A DNA stretch of 43,128 bases, taken from positions 1 to 43,128 of the forward strand of contig JACNJH010000145.1 of NCBI GenBank assembly GCA_014382665.1, in the 5' to 3' direction. The DNA is from Candidatus Desulfatibia profunda (GTDB lineage Bacteria; Desulfobacterota; Desulfobacteria; Desulfobacterales; UBA11574). Under the pieces are notes generated by a model. The model saw nothing but the letters and a program-made list of their open reading frames with translations. It was not told where the DNA came from and searched no databases. Below, piece after piece: positions 7,723-16,420 of this stretch (within the stretch, counting starts at the first letter, position 1; every line of letters starts with the position of its first letter). The translations under genes and the position numbers were made by a program.

Positions 7723-7751
7723 TTGACACAATATTGTTTATGCTATATTAC
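7723..7751 (+). promoter_or_regulatory. candidate sigma-70 promoter of the por operon
   Basis: TTGACA at 7723-7728 is a perfect -35 box. The -10 box would be TATTAC at 7746-7751 (17-base spacing) or TATATT at 7744-7749 (15 bases). It leaves a leader of about 70 bases before the porG start. Confidence 0.5.
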
Positions 7752-7819
7752 CCGTCTTAACCTAACCAGTTACGGTTTTTTTAATTTTTTACGAAACTGT
7801 CAAAGTGGGTTTAATAAAG

Positions 7820-8383
7820 ATGCTGGAAATCCGTTTTCACGGACGCGGCGGACAGGGTACCGTGGTAGCCTCGATCTTGCTGGCCAAGGCCTTTTTTAAC
7901 GCCGGCCATTATGTTCAGACCTTTCCCGTCTTCGGTGTCGAAAGGCGGGGGGCGCCGGTGGAGGCGTATTTGCGGCTGGATCAAAAAAAGATTCTGATTC
8001 GCAGCAACGTATACACTCCGGACCATGTTGTTGTGCAGGACATTAAATTACTCGGTAACGTTAATGTCTGCGGCGGCCTCAGGCCGGGCGGCTCGATCTT
8101 GATAAATGCCAAAGATGTCCCGGAAAATCTCGAACCTTTTTCCGGTTTTCGCCTGGCGGTCGTAGATGCCACTCGCATTGCCGTCGATAATCATCTGGGC
8201 ACCCGCACCCAACCCATTATCAATACCGCCATGATCGGCGCTTTTGCCCGGGTTCTTGAAATGCCCCCTCTGGATTCGGTTGCGGCCGCGATCGAAAAAG
8301 AAATTCAGGTTAAAACCAAGCAGAATGTCCAGGCAGCGCAACAGGCTTATGAACGCGTAAATATTTACGGCCTGGTAAATTGA
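7820..8383 (+). CDS. porG: 2-oxoacid:ferredoxin oxidoreductase gamma subunit
   Basis: A 187-aa gamma subunit of a pyruvate (or related 2-oxoacid) ferredoxin oxidoreductase. The family signature HGRGGQGTVVAS appears at residues 7-18 and the VFGVERRGAPVEAYLR stretch follows. The length matches the family. I start at the ATG 7820-7822 because homologues begin MxEIRFHGRGGQG; a GTG at 7805 is in frame but adds five residues. The complex converts a 2-oxoacid and CoA to acyl-CoA, CO2 and reduced ferredoxin in the cytoplasm. It opens the operon gamma, delta-reductase fusion, alpha, beta. The substrate (pyruvate, 2-oxoglutarate or branched-chain acid) cannot be fixed from sequence by eye. Confidence 0.88.
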   Translation: MLEIRFHGRGGQGTVVASILLAKAFFNAGHYVQTFPVFGVERRGAPVEAYLRLDQKKILIRSNVYTPDHVVVQDIKLLGNVNVCGGLRPGGSILINAKDVPENLEPFSGFRLAVVDATRIAVDNHLGTRTQPIINTAMIGAFARVLEMPPLDSVAAAIEKEIQVKTKQNVQAAQQAYERVNIYGLVN

Positions 8384-8405
8384 TGATTGTAGATAAGGTG
8401 TTAAA

Positions 8406-10145
8406 ATGACAAAAGCAAATGAATCCTTCGAGGAGGTTTCCATCCACATTTCTCGCTCGAGCATGACCACGGAAGTCAACAAGACCGGATCATGGCGGTT
8501 TGTGCGTCCGAAATACGACGAAAAGACGGCACCCTGCAGCGCGGCCTGCCCGGCCGGAGAGGATGTCGCTCGGATCGAAATGCTGGCAGGGCAGGGCTTG
8601 TTCGAGGCGGCGGTCGAGACCGTCCTGCTTGAAAATCCCTTCCCGGCGGTCTGCGGCCGGGTCTGTTTTCATCCCTGTGAAAACGCCTGCAACCGGGCCG
8701 GGCTGGACGAGCCCGTTGCCATCCACAGTCTTGAACGGTTTTTAGGTGATGCTGCTGCCGGCGGTGGTTTGAGGCTTTCTTTGGATAAACTGCCGGACAA
8801 CGGTAAAAAAGTGTGTATCGTCGGGTCGGGTCCGGCAGGTCTGGCGGCCGCTTATTTTTTGACGCGTTTGGGGTTTTTGTGTGACGTTTTCGAGGCCGGT
8901 ACCGAACCCGGCGGACTGCTGCGATGGGGAATCCCGGAATATCGCCTGCCGGCTTCTGTTTTAAAGCATGACATCGATCGGATCGAAAACTTAGGGATCA
9001 ACATCCATTGTAATACCCCGGTGACCCGGCGCTTTTTAAAAGATGCCAAGCAGCGCTACGATGCCGTTTTTATCGGCTGCGGTCACGGCCGCAGTTTACA
9101 GATGGGGATTGCCGGAGAAGAGCTGGCCTCTGACGGTCTTGGGTTTCTCTATCACCTGCGGCGGGGACAGATCAGCGCTGCCGGTGGAACCGCAGCGGTT
9201 ATCGGCGGCGGCAATGCCGCCGTCGACGTCGCCCGGTCCCTGGTTCGTTTGGGTACGACGGTGGTTCTGGCGTATCGCCGCCGCCGACAGGATATGCCGG
9301 CCTTTCAAAGCGAGGTCGCCATGGCTGTGGAGGAGGGCGTGGAAATCATGGAACTGGTTGCCCCGGTAAGGATCGAAGCCGATGGCGGGGAATCGGTTTT
9401 AACGCTGCAGAAGATAAAGGTCAGTGCCGCGCAGACCGGCGGCGGACGGGCGCGGGTGGTGCCGGACGGTGAAACGACCCGGTGCCTTAAGGTCGACAGA
9501 ATTTTCACGGCCATTGGCGCCGAAGCATTGGAACCCTGGCAGTTGCCGCCGGCGGAAAACAGCCAAACCCTGAGGATGAGCCATTGCACGCTTACGATTA
9601 AAGAGCAGCCGATGGTGTTTGGCGGCGATTTGACCAATCGGCTGAAAAGCGTAACCGATGCCATCGCTTCCGGGAAACAGGCGGCCATGGCTCTGGACAT
9701 ATTCTTTAAAAGCGGGCTTGAGGTGATCCAAGAGCGGCTAAGTGCCTGCCTGGTCGGAAAGGGGCCGGCGCTTTCCATGGCAAGATATCTGGGGGTCGGA
9801 CGAACCACCAGAAATTCCCATATCGTTTTGTATGACGAAATCAATCGCGATTATTTTTTGCCTGCGGCTCGAGCTGCAGCGATCCGTCTTGATGTTGACA
9901 AACGCATGCAATCCTTTGCCCAAATCGAACAAACTCTGACGAGCACTCAGGTCCTGGAAGAGACCGGGCGGTGTTTCAATTGCGGTATCTGTAACGACTG
10001 CGACAACTGCCGTCTTTTCTGCCCGGAGATTGCCGTAACACTTACAGGCACCCGTCGGCAGGTAAACCTGGATTACTGCAAGGGCTGCGGGATCTGCGTC
10101 GTGGAATGTCCCCGTAACGCCATGGCTTTGGAGGAGGAACCATGA
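8406..10145 (+). CDS. GltD-like NAD(P)H oxidoreductase fused to PorD-type ferredoxin (delta subunit)
   Basis: A 579-aa fusion. The N-terminus has the Fe-S Cys cluster of the GltD/dihydropyrimidine-dehydrogenase domain (CSAACPAGED and CGRVCFHPCENACN, about residues 39-98). Next comes an FAD site VGSGPAGLAAAY (about 138-149), YRLPASVLKHDI, and the NAD(P)H site IGGGNAAVDVA (about 265-275). The C-terminus (about 520-575) carries ferredoxin-type clusters CFNCGICNDCDNCRLFCP and CKGCGICVVECP, the place of the delta subunit. So one polypeptide would link NAD(P)H to the ferredoxin-type clusters of the 2-oxoacid oxidoreductase. Its stop overlaps the porA ATG. Plausible use: moving electrons between the enzyme and NAD(P)H. 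Fusions of this kind are known in anaerobes. Confidence 0.85.
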   Translation: MTKANESFEEVSIHISRSSMTTEVNKTGSWRFVRPKYDEKTAPCSAACPAGEDVARIEMLAGQGLFEAAVETVLLENPFPAVCGRVCFHPCENACNRAGLDEPVAIHSLERFLGDAAAGGGLRLSLDKLPDNGKKVCIVGSGPAGLAAAYFLTRLGFLCDVFEAGTEPGGLLRWGIPEYRLPASVLKHDIDRIENLGINIHCNTPVTRRFLKDAKQRYDAVFIGCGHGRSLQMGIAGEELASDGLGFLYHLRRGQISAAGGTAAVIGGGNAAVDVARSLVRLGTTVVLAYRRRRQDMPAFQSEVAMAVEEGVEIMELVAPVRIEADGGESVLTLQKIKVSAAQTGGGRARVVPDGETTRCLKVDRIFTAIGAEALEPWQLPPAENSQTLRMSHCTLTIKEQPMVFGGDLTNRLKSVTDAIASGKQAAMALDIFFKSGLEVIQERLSACLVGKGPALSMARYLGVGRTTRNSHIVLYDEINRDYFLPAARAAAIRLDVDKRMQSFAQIEQTLTSTQVLEETGRCFNCGICNDCDNCRLFCPEIAVTLTGTRRQVNLDYCKGCGICVVECPRNAMALEEEP

Positions 10146-11296
10146 GAACGGTTTTAGAGGGAAGCCATGCCGTATCCGAAGCGGTAAGGCTGGCAAGGGT
10201 GCAGGTGATGTCAGCCTATCCCATCACTCCGCAGACGCATATTGTCGAGGCCCTGTCGGAATATTGCGCCGCAGGAACTATGAACGCCCGCTTTATCTGT
10301 GTGGAAAGCGAGCATTCGGCCATGGCGGCCGTGATCGGCGTTTCCAGCGGCGGCGTGCGGACCTTCACCGCCACTTCTTCGCAGGGACTGGCGCTGATGC
10401 ATGAGCTGTTGCATTGGGCTTCAGCGGCTCGCCTGCCGATTGTTATGGCCGAAGTAAATCGTGCCCTGGCACCGGGATGGAACATCTGGATGGATCAGAC
10501 CGACAGTCTGGCCCAGCGCGACACCGGCTGGATCCAGCTTTACTGCGAGGACGGCCAGGAAGTTTTCGACACGACCCTCCAGGCGTTTCGGCTGGCCGAA
10601 AGCGTGAACCTGCCGGTCATGGTGGTTCTGGATGCCTTTTTCCTTTCGCACACCTTTGAACCTGTGGATGTCCCTGATCAGGAGACGGTGGATCGTTTCC
10701 TGCCGGCGTTTTCTCCTCGTATCAGCCTCGACCTGTCGAATCCTTGTGCTTTTGGACAGATGGCGGGGCCGGCCGTCTATATGGAAATGCGCCACGACAT
10801 CCAGAAGGCCATGCAACAAGTACCGGCACGGTTTGAGCACATCGAGACAGAGTATGCCGCCCTATTCAATCGCCGCTACGGGCCGGTCGAACCGGTCCAA
10901 TGCGACGATGCCGAAATCATCATGGTCGTCACCGGTACGGCTGCCAGTACCTGTCGCCAGGTCATTTCTGAATTGCGCCGGCAGGGCGAAAAAGTCGGGA
11001 TGCTCAAACTCAGGATGTTTCGACCGTTTCCCACGGATCTTATTCGCCGGATTTTAGGACCGGCCCGGAAGGTGGCGGTGGTCGACAGGAATTTTTCTTT
11101 TGGTGCCAGCGGCATCTTTGCCCAGGAAATCCGGGCGGCGCTGTGCAACCGTGACGGACACCCCCCGGTATTCGGTTATATTGCCGGACTCGGAGGACGC
11201 GATGTACCTCCGGAAACGCTTGCCCAGATTTATCGCATGGCAAAAGACAGTGCCGCACCGGAGCAGGAAAGTGTGTGGGTAGGCCTTAGGGATTGA
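10142..11296 (+). CDS. porA: 2-oxoacid:ferredoxin oxidoreductase alpha subunit
   Basis: A 384-aa alpha subunit, the usual length. The N-terminal pyrimidine-binding domain has the motif SAYPITPQTHIVE (about residues 23-35) and the catalytic-type VESEHSAMAAVIG. The later SQGLALMHELLHWASAARLP and the C-terminal domain (IIMVVTGTAASTCRQVI, LRMFRPFP) are typical of domains I and II. It shares thiamine diphosphate with the beta subunit. The ATG overlaps the preceding stop (ATGA) and has GGAGGA just upstream, so production is coupled to the reductase fusion. A 95-base gap with its own ribosome binding site separates it from porB. Confidence 0.88.
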   Translation: MRTVLEGSHAVSEAVRLARVQVMSAYPITPQTHIVEALSEYCAAGTMNARFICVESEHSAMAAVIGVSSGGVRTFTATSSQGLALMHELLHWASAARLPIVMAEVNRALAPGWNIWMDQTDSLAQRDTGWIQLYCEDGQEVFDTTLQAFRLAESVNLPVMVVLDAFFLSHTFEPVDVPDQETVDRFLPAFSPRISLDLSNPCAFGQMAGPAVYMEMRHDIQKAMQQVPARFEHIETEYAALFNRRYGPVEPVQCDDAEIIMVVTGTAASTCRQVISELRRQGEKVGMLKLRMFRPFPTDLIRRILGPARKVAVVDRNFSFGASGIFAQEIRAALCNRDGHPPVFGYIAGLGGRDVPPETLAQIYRMAKDSAAPEQESVWVGLRD

Positions 11297-11391
11297 TGAT
11301 TGACGATTAAATTCCGAACATTACAAACATCGACAAAATTCTATCGATATACCTTCAATAAGAGTGTAATTGAGCGGGAGGTTTCTCAAGA

Positions 11392-12282
11392 ATGACCCAG
11401 TTGAATATTCCTGATGAAGATTACATGTACCCCGGGCATGTGGGCTGTCCCGGATGCGGTGCCGCCATTGCCATGAAGTTTGCGCTGAAGGCGATGGGGG
11501 CAAGAACCATCGTGGTGATTCCGGCCTGCTGTTGGGGCGTAATGGCAGGTCAATATCCTCAATCTTCCCTGAAGGTGCCGATTCTGCAAACAGCTTTTGC
11601 CACCGCCGGGGCTACGGCCAGCGGGTTGCGGGCCGCCCTGGACATGCAAGGCGACACGGAAACCACCGTGATGGCCTGGGCCGGGGACGGCGGCACCTTT
11701 GATATCGGTATCCAGGCCCTCAGCGGGGCCGTGGAGCGTAATGAAGATTTTGTTTATGCATGCTATGACAATGAAGCCTACATGAATACCGGCGTCCAGC
11801 GCAGTTCGGCCACGCCCTTTGGAACCCGCACCACCACAACGCCGGGTGAAGGCTGGAAAAAAAGTCGCAAGAAGAATATGGTTGAAATTCTGGCGGCCCA
11901 CCGCATTCCTTATGCCGCCACCGCCAGCATCGCTTTCCCCGAAGACATGATCCGAAAGTTCGACAAGGCCAGGCAGATGAAAGGCGGGACAAGATTTTTG
12001 CATGTGTTTGCTTCCTGTCCCACGGGCTGGCGGGTTCCATCGGAGCTGTCGGTTAAAATCGCCCGGCTGGCGGTTCAAACCAACATCTTTCCCTTATATG
12101 AAGTCGAAAACGGTGTAAATTATACGCTGAACTACCGGGGAGCTCGCCCGGCCGCAGATTACATGAAGGTCCAGGGCCGTTTCAAACATCTAAGTGACGC
12201 TGATTTTCTCAAGATTCAGCAGATGGTGGATGAGGATTGGCAGCTCTTGCTGCGCAAGGTAACGCATTTTTCGGGGAACTAA
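11392..12282 (+). CDS. porB: 2-oxoacid:ferredoxin oxidoreductase beta subunit
   Basis: A 296-aa beta subunit. GCPGCGAAIAMK (about residues 18-29) gives the first two Cys of the proximal [4Fe-4S] cluster, with further Cys in ACCWGV and ASCPTGW. The thiamine-diphosphate motif is GDGGTFDIGIQAL with the later DNEAYMNTGVQRSS, which is characteristic of pyruvate-type enzymes. The ATG at 11392 has GGGAGG about 12 bases upstream. It completes the complex with the three upstream genes. No Cys-containing extension for oxygen protection is present, in line with an anaerobe. Confidence 0.9.
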   Translation: MTQLNIPDEDYMYPGHVGCPGCGAAIAMKFALKAMGARTIVVIPACCWGVMAGQYPQSSLKVPILQTAFATAGATASGLRAALDMQGDTETTVMAWAGDGGTFDIGIQALSGAVERNEDFVYACYDNEAYMNTGVQRSSATPFGTRTTTTPGEGWKKSRKKNMVEILAAHRIPYAATASIAFPEDMIRKFDKARQMKGGTRFLHVFASCPTGWRVPSELSVKIARLAVQTNIFPLYEVENGVNYTLNYRGARPAADYMKVQGRFKHLSDADFLKIQQMVDEDWQLLLRKVTHFSGN

Positions 12283-12457
12283 GGTGGTCTCGTAAAAAGT
12301 CAAAAAGCCAACCCCAAAATACTAAACAATAGACATCGTCTTACCTAATTTTACTGTCAGCAATTGAATGTACCGTGTTTTTGATTGTATTCTTTTTGTT
12401 AGCCTGGTATCCTTTTTTAGATATGTCAAACACCAAAAAAATGTGGGAATCCCGGCC

Positions 12458-12748
12458 ATGGAACAATCGGAAATATTAATAAAATTAGAGCAATACAAAA
12501 AAAACAACCAGGGAAAATATCGTTTTAGCAAAATAGGGATATTTGGTTCCGTTGCAAAAGGAACGGCAGGGGAAAAAAGCGATATTGATATCGTTATTGA
12601 GCAGAAAGAACCGGACCTGTTCCTTTTGGGAACCATTAAAACGGATCTGGAAGACGAATTTGGCAGAAAAGTTGATATTATTCGAATTCGTAAAGAGATG
12701 AATGTGTTTTTAAGAAAGAGAATCGAGCAAGAGGCTATTTATGTATGA
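12458..12748 (+). CDS. mntA: MntA-type nucleotidyltransferase antitoxin
   Basis: A 96-aa minimal nucleotidyltransferase. The signature G-S-x10-D-x-D is visible (G30-S31 ... D42-I-D44 within FGSVAKGTAGEKSDIDIVIE). In studied MntA-HepT pairs this enzyme adds AMP groups to a Tyr of the HEPN toxin and so blocks its RNase. I start at the ATG 12458; the frame opens 90 bases earlier but the extra residues look unlike the family. Its stop overlaps the start of the HEPN gene by eight bases, the expected antitoxin-then-toxin order. Confidence 0.85.
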   Translation: MEQSEILIKLEQYKKNNQGKYRFSKIGIFGSVAKGTAGEKSDIDIVIEQKEPDLFLLGTIKTDLEDEFGRKVDIIRIRKEMNVFLRKRIEQEAIYV

Positions 12749-13109
12749 CAGGGATCTCGTGAGAGAAATCTTATCCCAGATACTCAAAGCCCTGGATACT
12801 GTTATCCACCGGTTTGACCCTGTAAAAACATTGGCCGACTTTTCAGGTTCACCCGCAGGAATGGAAAAGCTTGATGCGATATGCATGCAATTGATTGCAA
12901 TCGGTGAAGGCTTAAAAAATGTGGATAAAATCACCAGCAATTCTCTATTCTCCCAATATCCCGAAATTAACTGGAAAGGCGCGAAGGCCATGAGGGATAT
13001 CATCAGTCATCATTATTTCGAAATTGATGCTGAAATAATTTTTGAAGTCTGCCAAAACAAAATAAAACCGTTGTGCAATACCATCAAGAAAATCTTGGAT
13101 AATTTGTAA
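12741..13109 (+). CDS. hepT: HepT-type HEPN RNase toxin (DUF86)
   Basis: A 122-aa helical HEPN protein of the DUF86/HepT type. The active-site motif R-x4-H-x-Y is seen as R85-DIIS-H90-H-Y92, and Y92 is the Tyr that would be AMP-modified by the partner. Upstream DAICMQLIAIGEGLK matches the conserved dimer helix. The gene overlaps mntA and completes a type VII toxin-antitoxin system. Such modules are common in accessory patches, in keeping with the broken genes next door. Confidence 0.85.
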   Translation: MYDRDLVREILSQILKALDTVIHRFDPVKTLADFSGSPAGMEKLDAICMQLIAIGEGLKNVDKITSNSLFSQYPEINWKGAKAMRDIISHHYFEIDAEIIFEVCQNKIKPLCNTIKKILDNL

Positions 13110-13284
13110 GGGGTCATAGCATGTAAGCAAAAACCTGAATGTAAAAAATGTAATAGAATTTAGTAAGTTACTTCGCAATTTCACCTATTTCCCTTGAATT
13201 CGCAGACCTGATCTTGTCCTAAATTGAAGGTCTCTGTATAAATGAAAAAATTTAAGGGGATTCCCCATAAAATACTAAAGCCCC

Positions 13285-14031
13285 ATGAACAATCTTCCTT
13301 ACATGACCGTTTACGATCCTATCGGATACGGTGAAGGTTCGCTTGATCCGCTGGGGCTCTATCTTGTTGCCGATCAGCTGGCTATGAAGCTCGTTCCAGG
13401 CGTGCGAGAACGTATGCGCCGGGTGCGCTTTCTCACTCCAATGGCAGTTGGAGCGCTTGTTACCGAAGGTTTGGAAGCCAATCCGCGCCACCCTGAAACG
13501 CCCCCCTTTCTGGTTTGGGAATGGCTCGTCGTCGAGGCCATTATCCGGTCATTTGGAGATGATCAGGACCATCGCGTATGGGGACTGCCGGGCAGCCTGG
13601 TCGTTCGCAGAGCTATTACACAATACAATTATGTTGATCACCGCAGTTATTTAAAAACGCCCACAGTTTTCGGCTTTCATGGTGTGTACAAACGCTTGGC
13701 CGTCTATCTGGGGATTGTCGACACGCAGATGCGCTTCTGTGAAGCCAAAGGGCTCAAACTGATAGACAGATGGAGCAGGGATCAGGGACTCGGTGATTTT
13801 AACCATTCCCATAACCTTTGCGCCATTTGGCGCAACATGCCGCCGTGCTGGGCAATGTTCATCTCGATCCTGACCCGGACGGGATCTACCGCCGTGTCAA
13901 GCTGTTTGGTGTTTTTGATGGCAAGGTTTTGCCTTCCCTGGGTCTGGGGACTTACCTGGCGGCAAATCCGCAAGGCCGGATCCGGATCGATTACAATAAG
14001 CTGGATATCGGAGGAACGATCGTACCGATAG
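13285..14031 (+). pseudogene. unknown protein, 3'-truncated and joined to foreign frame
   Basis: An open frame from the ATG at 13285 (an ATG at 13303 is an alternative; neither has a clear ribosome binding site). The first ~175 residues read as a real, mostly helical soluble protein (MTVYDPIGYGEGSLDPLG; FLVWEWLVVEAIIRSFG; VFGFHGVYKRLAVYLGI). From about 13805 the frame runs antagonistically over the adenylate cyclase gene and stops making protein sense. The true protein is thus cut off near ...DRWSRDQGLGDF. I do not recognise the family. It is most likely the 5' part of a gene destroyed by a rearrangement whose other side is the cyclase gene. Confidence 0.5.
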
Positions 14032-15423
14032 ACAGGCAGGGCAATGCTGTTTTGCGCTACCGGGGGCCCTCGGGCACGCACAAGGCATACAGTGCGGCCG
14101 CGATACTGCAGTCCGAAATCCGGATGCTTTCCGGCGAAACGCCCACAATTGTCGAAAAAGATGCGTTCAAGGACAAATATGTGCTGTTTGGATTTTCGGC
14201 GCCGGGTCTGTATGACCTTCGTTCGGCGCCCGTCAGCGGCGTATATCCCGGGGTAGAGATCCAGGCAACCATGCTCGATAATTTTATTTCCGAAGATTTT
14301 ATGCAGACGGTACCCTCCGGGCTAATTGTCGTGCTTGTTATCATTTTGGCCCTGGCCGGTGCGGCGGGGGTCTCTATTTTCAGTAGTGTCACGGGAAGCG
14401 TGGCAATCGGTGCGATATCGGTGACTTTACCGGTGCTGCTTGCCCTGGGGGCATACGTGGCCGGGTTCTGGCTGCCGCTGGTGGTCCAGGAAGTTGCCGC
14501 AGTCGTGTCAATTGTCCTGGCGCTGGTAGTCAACTACGCTACCGAAGGCCGCCAAAAACGGTTCATTAAAAGTGCGTTTAAACAGTATCTCAGCCCGGAA
14601 GTTATCGAGCAGCTCATCCAGCAACCGGAACGGTTGAAACTGGGCGGTGAACGCAGGGTTCTTTCCATCTTCTTTTCGGATTTGCAGGGCTTTACCTCCA
14701 TATCCGAGGGGCTTTTGCCCGAAGAACTCACCGCACTGTTAAACGATTATCTTTCAGCCATGACCGATATTATTTATGAAGAGGGGGGCACCGTAGACAA
14801 GTATGAAGGTGATGCCATTATCGCCTTTTGGAACGCACCCCTGGAAGTGAGCGGACATGCGGTGCGGGCTGTCCGGGCTGCGCTGCGCTGCCAGGCCCGC
14901 CTGGCACAGATGCGGCCGGAATTCAAGGATCGGATCGGTAAAGACATGTTTATGCGCATCGGCATCAACACCGGTCCGGCCGTGGTCGGCAACATGGGCT
15001 CGCACAACCGCTTCAACTACACCATGCTGGGCGACGCCGTGAACCTGGCGGCCCGATTGGAAGGCGTCAACAAGCAGTTCGGCACCTACACCATCATTTC
15101 ACGGTCAACCAGGGACATGCTCGCCGGCGTGTTTTCCGCACGGGAACTGTCCAGGGTGGCCGTGGTGGGCCGCAAGGAACCGGTTACTGTTTTTGAGCCC
15201 ATGTTTTTAGAAGAATATGAAGTTCGCAAAGATATTTTCGAAACATTTGCCCAAGGCTTGGCGTTGTTTTATGAAGGCGATTTTTCAAAAGCTTTAAAGA
15301 TTTTTTCCGCCATTCACGATCTTGATTCGGCCGCGGCCGCCTATCTATGCTGAAAAGTGCCGGTTTCTGGCGGCTAACCGGCCTGAGGACTGGCAGGGCG
15401 TGTGGGTCATGACCAGCAAATAG
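13818..15423 (+). pseudogene. CHASE2-domain adenylate/guanylate cyclase, truncated at 5' and frameshifted at 3'
   Basis: The main frame (13818-15353) lacks the N-terminal ~200 residues of the family: it starts within the CHASE2 sensor (AAVLGNVHLDPDPDGIYRR). It then has the rest of CHASE2 (ending YPGVEIQATMLDNFI), three hydrophobic segments (about residues 165-255), and a class III cyclase domain with metal-binding Asp in FSDLQGFTSIS and GDAIIAFWN and the catalytic NYTMLGDAVNLAARLEG. The stop at 15351 follows a tandem CTATCTAT; removing one CTAT restores the expected tail (YAEKCRFL...DWQGVWVMTSK), ending at 15423. No ATG start exists near 13818 (only TTG). A broken membrane cAMP/cGMP signalling gene. 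Confidence 0.8.
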
Positions 15424-15445
15424 AACCTAAGCTGAGCGTTTCAAA

Positions 15446-15820
15446 TTATTCCAAGTTTTTTATTTTCCAAGCCTTGATGGTATCCTTTAAATTACCCGCA
15501 AGATTTTCAACTTCGTTGATTGCATTTTGGGCAGCGACCTTTAAATTATGTTGAAATTCTTTTTCATAACGTCGTTTTTGTTTTTCAAGTTCATCAGCAA
15601 TCCGCTCTTGGCTCCATTCGGGGTGTGAGCATTGAATCTTTTTTAGGGCTTGGTATTCGTCAAAACCGGAATCAATATTTTCAAGAAGGTAAGATTCCAT
15701 TTGTGTTTGGGACGGCATCTTGAATTCCCCGATTAATATATCTTCGAAAAATTCTTTTACGATCTGCTTGGCACACCTTTTTACACTGGCTGAATACCTG
15801 ATATCTTCTTTAAAAGCCAT
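15446..15820 (-). CDS. hypothetical 124-aa helical protein
   Basis: A charged, helical protein with no signal peptide. The first half (KRCAKQIVKEFFEDILIGEF) looks like a folded helix bundle; the second half (ERIADELEKQKRRYEKEFQHNLK) is likely coiled coil. The ATG has TGAGG about ten bases upstream. It converges with the cyclase remnant. I do not recognise a family and see no functional motif. Low-GC codon use resembles the accessory neighbourhood. Confidence 0.5.
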   Translation of the reverse strand: MAFKEDIRYSASVKRCAKQIVKEFFEDILIGEFKMPSQTQMESYLLENIDSGFDEYQALKKIQCSHPEWSQERIADELEKQKRRYEKEFQHNLKVAAQNAINEVENLAGNLKDTIKAWKIKNLE

Positions 15821-16420
15821 CTGATAAACCTCAAATTCTCCAAAGCCTGTCGGGGGAGAGTGAATTGATTGAGTTTCCTAAACCTTTCGAAATGCCTAAC
15901 CCTGCTATTTCACGCACCTGATGCCTGCATTAATATGCTGAAAAATTTTCATGAATGAACATGGCCTTCCGGCTCCAACCAATAATGAAAAAGGCTTAAA
16001 CACATTATCGTCGTGGGATAATCCCGTTGTAAACCGTGAAGAACTCGTGCAAAGGTGCTCGAAAAACCGAACAGGGCCTTTATCTTAAGGGTGTCGTTGC
16101 TAGGGCAACTGATGATATTCGCTTGCATGGGGAACTATCTGTTCGGTTCAACGATCACCAAGGAACTCAAACAGCTTCACGCTTTACAACGGCACCACCC
16201 GACAGTTGCGGGCCGACTTAATTAAGCATATTTGATATAAATTAAGACAGTTAGACCAAAAAGCCTTTTTCATAGAAAATATCAGGGCTAAACAGAGACA
16301 AAATTATATCTTAAATCTGTCAAATCTACAAGAATAAAACAAGTCCCAAAAATTTATCGATTTCTTTCGTAATCTTCAATGCTTTAAAATAGCTGATAGC
16401 CGCATTCGTCCGTGCCAGGC
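15821..16420. other. intergenic region with small coding remnants
   Basis: About 600 bases. Two short frames in different registers look partly protein-like: 15951-16088 (45 codons, ...SSWDNPVVNREELVQRCSKN, vaguely like the start of a histidine-phosphotransfer domain) and 16055-16225 (56 codons from a GTG, with a hydrophobic stretch FILRVSLLGQLMIFACMG and a charged tail). They overlap and neither has a good ribosome binding site. I read them as debris of decayed genes. No terminator for the MFS gene is evident. Confidence 0.3.

Larger units (their letters stand above)
7048..7819. other. long intergenic region with palindromes
   Basis: About 770 bases with no convincing gene. It is AT-rich at both ends with a more GC-rich island at about 7250-7400 that contains the 16-bp perfect palindrome GCCTCAGATCTGAGGC (7323-7338), perhaps a remnant of a mobile element. 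Two tandem hairpins lie at 7521-7558 (separate entry), and the por promoter sits at the right end. Confidence 0.4.
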
